From positions 19,730 to 33,537 of the forward strand of contig PBTJ01000092.1 of the NCBI GenBank assembly GCA_002726925.1: a stretch of 13,808 bases of DNA, written 5' to 3'. The first letter of the stretch is position 1, and each line of letters opens with the position of its first letter. This DNA comes from Gammaproteobacteria bacterium (GTDB lineage: Bacteria; Pseudomonadota; Gammaproteobacteria; Pseudomonadales; Azotimanducaceae). Below are positions 6,937 through 13,808 of this stretch, in pieces. The notes beneath the pieces are model-generated. The model ran no database searches and had not been told where the DNA came from. It saw only the letters and a list, made by a program, of their open reading frames with translations. The position numbers and the translations under genes were made by a program.

Positions 6937-8091
6937 TTAACCCGCCACCACACCATTGCTGGTGAGCGTGGCAATTTCTTCTGCCGACAGACCATAGTCC
7001 GCGAGCACCGCAGCGGTGTCTTCGCCGGGCACCCGTGGCGGTGCAATGTCAGCGGCTGGCGTGCGAGAAAATCTCGGCGCGGGCGATTGCTGCAGCATAC
7101 CTGCCACCGTTTGATAGCTATTGCGGGCCTTATTGTGAGGATGGTCGGCGGCATCGATCAGGTTCAGTACCGGCGCGAAACACACATCGCTGCCCTCCAT
7201 AATTTCGCACCATTGAGCTTGTGTTTTGGTCCGGAAGACCTCGGTCAGCTTGGCCTTTAACTCACCCCAACGGCCGCGATCCATCTGCGGCTGAAAATAT
7301 TCCGTGTCCAACCCTGCCTTCTCCATCAACAAGGCATAGAACTGCGGCTCGATCGAGCCAATGGAAATGTACTCGCCATCTGCCGTTTCATAGGTGTCGT
7401 AAAAGTGTGCGCCGCCGTCGAGCATGTTGGTGCCGCGCTGCGTATCGAAAACGCCACTAGCGGACATGGAATAGAACATCGCCATCAGCGCTGCCGTGCC
7501 ATCGACCATAGCCGCATCGATTATCTGCCCCTGACTCGACTTCGTCGCCTCCAAAATGCCACAGACCATGCCGTAGGCTAGCAACATACCGCCACCGCCA
7601 AAATCACCAACCAGATTCAACGGCGGCACCGGTCGCTCGCCGTTGCGGCCGATGGCGTGCAGGGCGCCTGCCAATGAGATGTAGTTAATGTCATGCCCTG
7701 CGGCTTGGGCCATGGGGCCTTCTTGGCCCCAGCCGGTCATGCGCCCATAAACGAGGCGTGGGTTTCTGGCCTGACAGTCTTGCGGCCCAAGACCCAAACG
7801 CTCGGTGACGCCCGGCCGAAAACCCTCGATCAGGCCGTCCGCCTTTTCCACCAGACGTAACACCGCCTCAACCCCTTCTGGACTTTTTAAGTCCACCGCG
7901 ATTGAACGTCGATTGCGCGTCAGCACATCTTTCGGCGCATGCGTCGCTTGAGCGGCACCAATGCGTTCAACCCGAATCACTTCGGCGCCCATATCTGCCA
8001 GCATCATGCCGCAAAATGGCCCCGGTCCAATGCCTGCAAGCTCGATGATCTTAAATCCCTTAAGCGGCCCCTTCCCCTCAACTGTTCCCAT
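6937..8091 (-). CDS. Alpha-methylacyl-CoA racemase-like CoA enzyme (CaiB/BaiF, family III)
   Basis: This 384-aa family III CoA-transferase fold protein very probably epimerises 2-methylacyl-CoA esters, a step that allows beta-oxidation of branched chains. It parallels my memory of Mycobacterium tuberculosis MCR almost segment for segment: ELAGIGPGP (17-25), [12 protein letters not shown] (59-70), [29 protein letters not shown] (131-149), [12 protein letters not shown] (156-167), [16 protein letters not shown] and APRFSRT. The residues matching MCR His126, Asp156 and Glu241 are His133, Asp163 and Glu247, all present. True CoA transferases of the family instead use an aspartate nucleophile at another position, so racemase is favoured. 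The ATG at 8091 has GGAG 7 bp upstream. kdsA follows 41 bp later, probably in the same transcript though functionally unrelated. dinB lies divergently 135 bp away. Confidence 0.9.
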   Translation of the reverse strand: MGTVEGKGPLKGFKIIELAGIGPGPFCGMMLADMGAEVIRVERIGAAQATHAPKDVLTRNRRSIAVDLKSPEGVEAVLRLVEKADGLIEGFRPGVTERLGLGPQDCQARNPRLVYGRMTGWGQEGPMAQAAGHDINYISLAGALHAIGRNGERPVPPLNLVGDFGGGGMLLAYGMVCGILEATKSSQGQIIDAAMVDGTAALMAMFYSMSASGVFDTQRGTNMLDGGAHFYDTYETADGEYISIGSIEPQFYALLMEKAGLDTEYFQPQMDRGRWGELKAKLTEVFRTKTQAQWCEIMEGSDVCFAPVLNLIDAADHPHNKARNSYQTVAGMLQQSPAPRFSRTPAADIAPPRVPGEDTAAVLADYGLSAEEIATLTSNGVVAG

Positions 8092-8226
8092 GCGTTACTC
8101 CGGTCGCGCGATTATGCTCAAACATGTCCGCCGAGATCTTACTGACGAGTACGAATTTCAGCCACCAACAAAAATGCAATATGCTCACTGGCCACTAGCC
8201 AAATCAGCCAACGGCCATAAAACCGA

Positions 8227-9306
8227 ATGCGCAAAATTATTCATTGCGACTGCGACAGCTTTTATGCCTCTGTAGAAATGCGCGATGACCCGCGTCTGCG
8301 CGATATACCCATCGCGGTGGGAGGCAGCGCCAGTCGACGCGGCGTGATTGCTACCTGCAACTACGTTGCGCGTAAATATGGCCTGCACTCCGCCATGCCC
8401 ATGGCTCACGCACTTCGGCTTTGCCCTGATCTCGTCGTAGTGCCGACCAATATGGAAAAGTACCGGGTTGAGAGCCAAAGAGTGCAGAGCATATTTTACG
8501 ACTACACTCATTTGGTCGAACCGCTGTCCTTGGATGAGGCCTTTCTCGACGTCAGCGAATGCTCGCTGCACCAGGGTAGCGCGACACGCATTGCCACAGA
8601 AATTCGCGACCGGGTGCGCGACGAAGTAGGCATCACCATTTCTGCCGGCATCGCACCCAACAAGTTTTTAGCGAAGATCGCATCGGATTGGAACAAACCC
8701 GACGGTCAGTTCACCGTAACGCCCGATAAGATCGATGACTTCATGGTCACGCTGCCGGTGAACAAGATATTTGGTGTTGGTTCAGTGACCGCGAAAAAGA
8801 TGAATGCGATAGATGTCCATACCTGTGGTGATCTGCAGCAGGTCGGCGCCAGCGAGTTAGTCCGGCGATTCGGTAAATTCGGCACGCGACTACACCAGCT
8901 TTCTCGGGGCCAAGATGAGCGCCCGGTCAGTCCTGACCGTATTCGCAAGTCTGTGAGTACCGAGCGCACTTTTGCCGATGACCTACCCACCCTAGCCGCC
9001 TGCAACACAGCCCTGCGAGATCTGTTTGAAGATTTGCAGCGCCGCCTTGCCAAGGCGCAATGTGCTCATCGCATCAAGAGTCTGACTTTAAAATTGCGCT
9101 TTACCGGTTTTGATACGACAACGGTTGCCAGCGCCGGGCAAAAAATAGCCTTTGAAACCTATTTATCATTGCTCGAGACCGCCTGGCTTAGGCAAGAAAA
9201 ACCTGTGCGCTTAATCGGTTTGGGCGTACAGCTAAGAGAGGATGAAAACCCAGATCAGGCCGACTTGTTCCTAGACAATCATGCCGACAACGGCGTCTCA
9301 AGCTGA
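8227..9306 (+). CDS. dinB: DNA polymerase IV (Y-family translesion polymerase)
   Basis: This error-prone polymerase extends past lesions and mismatched ends at stalled forks. The 359-aa protein shows IHCDCDSFYASVEMRDDP at the N-terminus with catalytic Asp8, and SLDEAFLDV (101-109) with Asp103 and Glu104. The steric-gate position is Tyr13. RRGVIATCNYVARKYGLHSAMP (38-59) is the usual fingers segment. A helix-hairpin-helix region follows (KIFGVGSVTAKKM), then the little-finger domain. Near the end QADLFL (344-349) fits the beta-clamp-binding motif. The ATG at 8227 matches the family N-terminus, though no Shine-Dalgarno sequence is evident. I looked for a LexA box (CTGT-N8-ACAG type) in the 135-bp upstream gap and found none, so SOS control is not visible here. 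The gene converges on the ABC exporter with 42 bp between. Confidence 0.96.
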   Translation: MRKIIHCDCDSFYASVEMRDDPRLRDIPIAVGGSASRRGVIATCNYVARKYGLHSAMPMAHALRLCPDLVVVPTNMEKYRVESQRVQSIFYDYTHLVEPLSLDEAFLDVSECSLHQGSATRIATEIRDRVRDEVGITISAGIAPNKFLAKIASDWNKPDGQFTVTPDKIDDFMVTLPVNKIFGVGSVTAKKMNAIDVHTCGDLQQVGASELVRRFGKFGTRLHQLSRGQDERPVSPDRIRKSVSTERTFADDLPTLAACNTALRDLFEDLQRRLAKAQCAHRIKSLTLKLRFTGFDTTTVASAGQKIAFETYLSLLETAWLRQEKPVRLIGLGVQLREDENPDQADLFLDNHADNGVSS

Positions 9307-9348
9307 GCAGCCGAATCTTAGCGGATCACGAGGCCAAGCGCGGCGGGT

Positions 9349-11148
9349 TCAACCCGCAAACTGAATGCTGGCAAACCGAGCATAAAGGTCGCTGCCTTGC
9401 ATCAGCTCATCATGAGTGCCGCTGGCGATCATCCGACCCTCTTCAAACACCAAGATACGATCTGCTTGGCGCACCGTTGAGAGCCGGTGGGCGATCACCA
9501 ATATGGTCATCTCGCCTTTCAGCGCCTCAACACTCTTACGGATACTCTGCTCACTTTCAGCATCTAGCGCACTGGTGGCTTCGTCTAAGAGCAAGAAAGC
9601 GGGTTCGGCAATGAGCGCTCTGGCAACCGCGAGTCGCTGACGCTGACCGCCGGACAGTCCAACGCCGTCTTCTCCCAAGGGTGTCAGTAAGCCTTGCGGC
9701 AGGGCATGAACAAAGGTCCACGCATTCGCAAGAGTGAGCGCTCGCGCAACTTGTTCATCGCTAGCATCCGGTCGACCGTAGGTCAGGTTGTCACGCACGC
9801 TACCCGAGAACATGGCCGGAGTTTGCGGCACAAAACCAAACGCGCCTCGCAGGGCGTGGAGCTTAGCTTCGCGCACATCAACACCGCCCAACTTTATCGA
9901 CCCAGCATCGACATCGTAAAAACGCTGCAGCAAATCAAAAAACGTACTCTTCCCGGCGCCGGAAGGACCAACAAGCGCGACCATCTCACCGGGTTGAACA
10001 TTGAAAGACAAATCTTGTAGCACCGGTTGATCCGGCCGGCTGGCGTAGCGAAAAGCGAGATCTGTTACCGACAAATCCAGCGACTGCCAAGGCGCCAACG
10101 CATCCACGGAACCGTCTCGAACGGTGCTTGGCGATTCCAGCAATTCGACCAAGCGCTCGGTAGCACCTGCGGCTCGCTGCAGGTCAGTCCATACCTCAGA
10201 GATTGCCCCAACAGATCCCGCAACGATAAAGGCATAGAAAATGAAGGCCACCAACTCGCCCGCCGTCGTGCGTCCGCTGAGCACATCCTGGCCGCCAATC
10301 CACACCAAAACGGCGATGGCGCCGAAGGCCAGCATCATCACCGCGGCCACAAGCACCGCACGCAACCATATCCGCTGCAGGGCAACCGCCAATGCCTGCT
10401 CAACAACCTCGGCAAATGTATCGATGTCCAAGGCCTGATGATTGAAAGCCTGCACAATTTTGATGTGCCGAAAGCTTTCACTGACATGGGACCCCACATC
10501 AGCCAGACGATCTTGGCTTGTACGCGACAGCGAGCGCACTCGCCGACTAACAAAAATCACTGGCAACACCACCATAGGCACACTGGCCAGCACAATGAGC
10601 GACAGCTTGGCATTGGTCACAAATAGCAGCACTAGGCCGCCGATAAACATCAACATGTTGCGCAGCGCGATAGAGACCGAGGACCCGATAACCGTCTGCA
10701 GCAATGTCGTGTCGGTTGTCACTCGCGACTGAATTTCGCTTGGGGCGTTTTCTTCAAAAAACCCTGGATGCACGTGTATGAGGTGATTGAACACCGCTAA
10801 CCGAATATCTGCGCTAACGCGCTCCCCCACCCATGACACGAAGTAGAAGCGCACAAAGGTGCCAACGGTAAGTACGGCAACGAAAACGACAAACAAACCC
10901 AGTGATTCATTGAGCACGTCATTTTGACCACTGGCAAATCCACCGTCTATGACGACGCGCAAACCTTGGCCCAAGGAAAGTGTTGCGCTTGCGGTGATGA
11001 TCAGCGCAATGCTGGCCAGCACGACTTGAGGCAGATAAGGACGCAGAAACGAAAACGCCGGACGAATCCGGCGTATGTTTTTAGAGGACGGTCTTTCTTC
11101 TTCTGCCATGGAAGCATTATGGCTTGTTAGCCGCCCGCTTGCACTCAT
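9349..11148 (-). CDS. ABC exporter, fused membrane and ATPase domains (MsbA-like, subfamily B)
   Basis: This half-transporter (599 aa) is expected to work as a homodimer in the inner membrane. Six hydrophobic segments lie within residues 38-320. The ATPase domain has Walker A GPSGAGKS (394-401), Q-loop Gln442, signature LSGGQ (498-502), Walker B FLLLDEA (518-524) and switch His554. MsbA-like lipid or drug export is the usual role for this architecture, but the substrate cannot be read. A lipid A flippase role is possible and not established, as lpxK is not adjacent. The start is uncertain: ATG at 11148 has GAGG very close (3 bp), TTG at 11157 overlaps the GNAT stop as TTGA, and ATG at 11109 is a further alternative. 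The 11148 start leaves only 5 bp after the GNAT stop, so coupling is likely. A short hairpin (9343-9357) overlaps the stop codon. Confidence 0.9.
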   Translation of the reverse strand: MSASGRLTSHNASMAEEERPSSKNIRRIRPAFSFLRPYLPQVVLASIALIITASATLSLGQGLRVVIDGGFASGQNDVLNESLGLFVVFVAVLTVGTFVRFYFVSWVGERVSADIRLAVFNHLIHVHPGFFEENAPSEIQSRVTTDTTLLQTVIGSSVSIALRNMLMFIGGLVLLFVTNAKLSLIVLASVPMVVLPVIFVSRRVRSLSRTSQDRLADVGSHVSESFRHIKIVQAFNHQALDIDTFAEVVEQALAVALQRIWLRAVLVAAVMMLAFGAIAVLVWIGGQDVLSGRTTAGELVAFIFYAFIVAGSVGAISEVWTDLQRAAGATERLVELLESPSTVRDGSVDALAPWQSLDLSVTDLAFRYASRPDQPVLQDLSFNVQPGEMVALVGPSGAGKSTFFDLLQRFYDVDAGSIKLGGVDVREAKLHALRGAFGFVPQTPAMFSGSVRDNLTYGRPDASDEQVARALTLANAWTFVHALPQGLLTPLGEDGVGLSGGQRQRLAVARALIAEPAFLLLDEATSALDAESEQSIRKSVEALKGEMTILVIAHRLSTVRQADRILVFEEGRMIASGTHDELMQGSDLYARFASIQFAG

Positions 11149-11153
11149 GCGCC

Positions 11154-11585
11154 TCAAGCGTCTCGTATAAATCGCTTGCCCATCACCACCACCGATTCTT
11201 CGACATAGCCTATACGCTTATAAAAATCTGCCGCTTGGGGGTTTGACTGGCGCACCATCAAGTTCAGTTTGGGGCAGCCTTGAGCCGTCAGTTGCGCCTG
11301 TACTTGAGACATCAGCGTTCGCGCCAACCGATGGCCTTGGCATTGCGGTGACACAGCAAGATAGTTCACGCTGCCTCGATGTCCGTCATAGCCATACATT
11401 ACGGTTGCGACCACCTTCCGATCGATAAAACCAATAAGAAATTGTTTCGGTGAATGCGCCATTTTGCGCGCGATATCCTTGGCCGGATCATTCTGCGGCA
11501 CCGCTAGACCAGTGGATTTCCAAAGCGCGATGACCTCAGCTTCATCCGCTGGTTCAAATACTCTGATCTTCATCCTGCTACGCAT
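11154..11585 (-). CDS. GNAT family N-acetyltransferase, YpeA-like
   Basis: This 143-aa acetyl-CoA-dependent acetyltransferase has a single GNAT domain. It resembles E. coli YpeA along the whole chain: MKIRVFEPADEAEVIALW, NDPAKDIARKM (32-42), VMYGYDGHRGSVNYLAVSP (62-80), GCPKLNLMVR (103-112) and FYKRIGYVEE (121-130). The acetyl-CoA loop reads QCQGHRLA (81-88), slightly off the usual R/Q-x-x-G-x-G/A because an arginine replaces the second glycine. The substrate is unknown. The start ATG at 11585 is chosen because AGGG sits 8 bp upstream; the ATG at 11573 would match the E. coli start more exactly, and longer forms reaching 11693 show no homology in the extra part. It is the first gene of a two-gene operon with the ABC exporter. 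Confidence 0.88.
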   Translation of the reverse strand: MRSRMKIRVFEPADEAEVIALWKSTGLAVPQNDPAKDIARKMAHSPKQFLIGFIDRKVVATVMYGYDGHRGSVNYLAVSPQCQGHRLARTLMSQVQAQLTAQGCPKLNLMVRQSNPQAADFYKRIGYVEESVVVMGKRFIRDA

Positions 11586-11743
11586 CGCTTTATCCCTGCT
11601 TAAATTAGGCCATCGCTGCCAAGTCCCACAGCGCTTGGACAGCCGCGCTGTTTGCGAGTGTGCCGCGAATCCAAAAGGGAAGAGACGACGCACTTCACAG
11701 AAGCAAAAGCTTTGTCGCTTTCTTTGGCGAGGCCTCTATCGAT

Positions 11744-11772
11744 TTGAGATCGACAGTCACTGCCGTTATCTT
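11744..11772 (+). promoter_or_regulatory. Predicted sigma70 promoter of the carboxylesterase-miaE operon
   Basis: TTGAGA (11744-11749; 5 of 6 to consensus) and TATCTT (11767-11772; 4 of 6) are separated by exactly 17 bp. A start site near 11779 would give a leader of about 31 nt before the esterase ATG at 11810. It lies in the 224-bp gap divergent from the GNAT gene, the only other notable elements there being short hairpins (for example CCAAG/CTTGG near 11620-11640). Confidence 0.5.
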
Positions 11773-11809
11773 GCGAGGAACTTTCGGCAAAAAGTCTGGA
11801 CCCAACGTT

Positions 11810-12466
11810 ATGGAAGAAGTTGAATTTCTTGAAACCGCAACCGGCGCTAACCCGGTCGGCTGCGTCATTTGGATGCACGGTCTCGGCGCCGACGCCACAG
11901 ACTTTGAACCCATCGTGCCGCTACTGCCGCTTGAGGCGGATCTACGCTTTGTTTTTCCGAACGCTCCGGTGAGGCCGATCACAGTGAACGGCGGTATGGA
12001 GATGCGGGGTTGGTACGACATTGACCCCAACTCACCCCTCGCCAGCGGCGACGACATACGAGCCTCCGTTGAGGCCATCACGCAATTGATTGAGGCTGAA
12101 GTGGCCAGTGGCTTTCGCTACGATCAAATCACGATCGCAGGATTCTCCCAAGGCGGTGTCATTGCGCTAGAGCTAGGATTGGGCTTTCGCAAGCGTTTGC
12201 GCGGCATCATGGCACTCTCCACCTACGTCAACGACCATGAACACTTAGCCGAGCGCGTGGACTTCGCCAACGTCGACACACCTATCTTCATGGCTCATGG
12301 CGTCAGCGACCCCATGATTCCTATCACGCGGGCAATCACCTCCCGCCAGACACTTTTAGATCTTTCTTATTCCGTGCAGTGGCAGGAATACGCCATGGGC
12401 CATCAGGTCTGTCCACAACAAATCACGCATATTGGGCAATGGCTGAATACCATCTACAGCCGGTAG
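11810..12466 (+). CDS. Carboxylesterase / alpha-beta hydrolase (EstB/YpfH type)
   Basis: This cytoplasmic serine hydrolase of 218 aa cleaves short carboxylic esters or thioesters and belongs to the phospholipase/carboxylesterase family. The oxyanion region is WMHGLGADATDF (21-32). The nucleophile motif GFSQGG (111-116) gives Ser113. The acid is Asp167 in HGVSDPMIP, and the base is His198 in AMGHQV. This spacing (113/167/198) is almost the same as in Pseudomonas fluorescens EstB (about 114/168/199). The ATG at 11810 is chosen because it gives the family length and lies just after a predicted promoter; in-frame codons extend upstream to 11660 but encode no family sequence. The Shine-Dalgarno is weak (TGGA). 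The 3' end overlaps miaE by 28 nt. The physiological substrate is not known for the family in general. Confidence 0.92.
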   Translation: MEEVEFLETATGANPVGCVIWMHGLGADATDFEPIVPLLPLEADLRFVFPNAPVRPITVNGGMEMRGWYDIDPNSPLASGDDIRASVEAITQLIEAEVASGFRYDQITIAGFSQGGVIALELGLGFRKRLRGIMALSTYVNDHEHLAERVDFANVDTPIFMAHGVSDPMIPITRAITSRQTLLDLSYSVQWQEYAMGHQVCPQQITHIGQWLNTIYSR

Positions 12467-13062
12467 TGCTGCAGGGAACCGAGGCGGTGGCGCTAACGCC
12501 ACTTAACGCATCTCCTCGTGAGTGGATCACTTGTGTGCTCGCAGACTTCGACGCCTTTTTGCAGGACCATGCATCAGCGGAGAAAAAAGCCTCTGGCATG
12601 GCACTAAGCATGGTGTCGCATTACCCAGATAAACCAGCCCTCGTGCGGGCTATGGTCGATCTGGCGGTAGAAGAGCTCAATCATTACAAAGAAGTCATGC
12701 GCCTGCTCATGGCCAAACAAATTACGCCGGCGGCAGATCGTAAGGACCCCTATGTCACGCGGCTGAACAAACTTGTGCGCAAGGATGCCGCCTTCTTTTT
12801 GCTCGATCGGTTACTGATTGGCGCCATTGTTGAGCGCCGAGGCGCGGAGCGTTTTGCCTTGATCGCCAAGCATGTGGCAGATCCAGAACTGCAAAAATTT
12901 TACGCAGCGATCGCCAAGAGTGAGGAACGGCACTGGCACCTGTTCGTGCAACTCGCGACAGATCTGTGCGGGCATTTACCGGTTAACTGTCGCTTTTGCG
13001 AACTCGCAGATCTCGAAAATGCCTTGGTGGCAGACCTGCCTGTGCGCCCAGCGCTGCACTGA
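12439..13062 (+). CDS. miaE: tRNA 2-methylthio-N6-isopentenyl adenosine-37 hydroxylase
   Basis: This non-heme diiron monooxygenase hydroxylates the isopentenyl group of ms2i6A at position 37 of tRNAs reading UNN codons, the last step after MiaA and MiaB. The 207-aa protein is alpha-helical and ferritin-like. Likely iron ligands are Glu48 (SAEKKA), Glu79 and His82 in EELNHYKEV, Glu132 (VERRGAERF) and Glu162 and His165 in SEERHWHLF, giving the paired E-x-x-H motifs. The ATG at 12439 lies inside the esterase gene, in another frame, and the overlap is 28 nt. The next in-frame ATGs are too deep in the domain. Translation may be coupled to the esterase, since no clear Shine-Dalgarno is present. The glycosyltransferase-like frame begins right after the stop. 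Confidence 0.93.
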   Translation: MAEYHLQPVVLQGTEAVALTPLNASPREWITCVLADFDAFLQDHASAEKKASGMALSMVSHYPDKPALVRAMVDLAVEELNHYKEVMRLLMAKQITPAADRKDPYVTRLNKLVRKDAAFFLLDRLLIGAIVERRGAERFALIAKHVADPELQKFYAAIAKSEERHWHLFVQLATDLCGHLPVNCRFCELADLENALVADLPVRPALH

Positions 13063-13086
13063 CCCGCCAACGAATTTGCTCAAGCA

Positions 13087-13808
13087 TTGAACCTTCAGCC
13101 TTTCGCTCGTTATTTAGCGAACTACGGGGAGACAGAAGCGCGCGCCCTGCTGGCAGGCAGTTCCCTAACTGCGAACGTACATGGACGCGCGCTCGAGAGC
13201 GATGATCGCTGGCAAGGGTGCCTTGTGGTTCCTGCCTTTGATGAATCCCTGGATACTCTGCAGAAACAAATTGACGCCTTGGCAGCCAAGCAAGTGCTAC
13301 TGATTCTGGTGATCAACGCGCCGCAAAATGCCGCCCCAGAGGCCTTGCAGCGAACCCAAGATCTTTACAACCAGATCACAGCGGCAGGCTATGCCTATGT
13401 CATCGTCGTTGATCGTGTCTCCGCTCCTTGGCGACTCAATCCCAAACAAGGAGTAGGACTGGCGCGCAAAATTGGCACCGACCTAGCCCTTGCTCTGATC
13501 GAGCAGGGCAGAATTCACTCGCCTTGGATTTTGCAAACAGATGCCGACGTGGCGCTTCCACCTACCTATACCGATCTGGTGCACGAGGCGTCCCAACAAA
13601 TACTCAGCGGCGTAAAAATTTTTCCGCATACGCACTTCAGCGACGACCCAACATTGCATTTTGCTGCGCGGCTATACGATCAACACATGGACTACTACGT
13701 GGCTGGTTTAAGCGCCGCGGGCAGTTCTTACGCGCATCACAGTCTTGGCAGCACGATTGCCGTACATGCCGCGACTTATGCCGCCATTCGTGGCTACCCA
13801 AAGCGCAG
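13087..13808 (+). CDS. GT2-like glycosyltransferase, N-terminal part (3' truncated by window, non-ATG start)
   Basis: The frame is open from the miaE stop (13060-13062) to the window end, 240 codons from the proposed start. Around residues 45-53 it reads CLVVPAFDE, a typical first strand of a GT-A fold. Further on come LLILVINAP, VDRVSAPWRLNPKQGVGLARKIG (the stretch with the family GLARKIG pattern) and a D-x-D style motif TDADV (151-155), followed by LPPTYTDLVHEA. The C-terminal part present (SSYAHHSLGSTIAVHAATYAAIRGYP) resembles the acceptor region of GT2 enzymes with GS-x-x-AV-x-x-x-x-Y. A family 2-type glycosyltransferase is therefore likely, with unknown donor and acceptor. No in-frame ATG precedes the domain; the first is at 13687, inside it. 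TTG at 13087 is the best start, 24 nt after miaE, without a visible Shine-Dalgarno. Confidence 0.72.
   Translation, partial: MNLQPFARYLANYGETEARALLAGSSLTANVHGRALESDDRWQGCLVVPAFDESLDTLQKQIDALAAKQVLLILVINAPQNAAPEALQRTQDLYNQITAAGYAYVIVVDRVSAPWRLNPKQGVGLARKIGTDLALALIEQGRIHSPWILQTDADVALPPTYTDLVHEASQQILSGVKIFPHTHFSDDPTLHFAARLYDQHMDYYVAGLSAAGSSYAHHSLGSTIAVHAATYAAIRGYPKR

Noticed and set aside
9343-9357. Hairpin GCGGG/CCCGC between the convergent dinB and ABC exporter genes as a bidirectional terminator.
   Set aside because: The stem is only 5 bp, it overlaps the ABC stop codon, and there is no T-tract on either strand.
11586-11693. Longer N-terminus for the GNAT protein, starting at 11693.
   Set aside because: The extra 36 residues show no similarity to the YpeA-type domain, while the ATG at 11585 has a good Shine-Dalgarno sequence.

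Overview
This 13.8 kb window reads as an ordinary, densely coded chromosomal segment of a Gram-negative gammaproteobacterium. The evidence is kdsA (lipopolysaccharide KDO synthesis), a gammaproteobacterial-type prolyl-tRNA synthetase, MiaE, a YpeA-type acetyltransferase, and an arsC–wrbA–DUF2069 cluster whose order I recall from Pseudomonas and relatives. Fatty-acid and propionate-type CoA enzymes would fit an aerobic, possibly marine heterotroph, but the lineage below class level is inference. I see no rRNA, tRNA, CRISPR array, insertion sequence, phage module or recognisable defence system.

Layout, left to right. The 3' end of proS (+) converges on a thioredoxin-fold lipoprotein gene (-). 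Divergent from that lipoprotein gene lies a compact + strand cluster: arsC/yfgD-like, wrbA (4-bp overlap) and a DUF2069 membrane protein. It converges, with 3 bp between stop codons, on a - strand pair: an ABM-fold monooxygenase directly behind a PrpE-type propionyl-CoA synthetase. Upstream of prpE is an intrinsic terminator that ends the transcript of a stand-alone gene for a small basic protein with two AP2-like segments. That gene has short tandem repeats in its upstream region, and it is the least explained locus here.

Next on the - strand are kdsA and, 41 bp upstream of it, a CaiB/BaiF-family enzyme with the alpha-methylacyl-CoA racemase catalytic residues. Divergent from these is dinB (Pol IV, +). 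dinB converges on a - strand operon of a YpeA-like GNAT acetyltransferase followed by an MsbA-type ABC exporter. Divergent from that operon is a + strand operon with a well-placed sigma70-type promoter: an EstB/YpfH-type carboxylesterase, miaE (overlapping it by 28 nt) and a GT2-like glycosyltransferase that runs off the window and has no plausible ATG start.

Functionally these are separate small units: translation (proS, miaE), redox and quinone chemistry (TlpA-like, ArsC-like, WrbA, ABM protein), acyl-CoA metabolism (PrpE, racemase), envelope (KdsA, ABC exporter, glycosyltransferase) and mutagenic repair (dinB). I found no convincing novel multi-gene system. The best leads are the AP2-like gene with its repeats, the non-ATG glycosyltransferase and the tightly coupled gene pairs.
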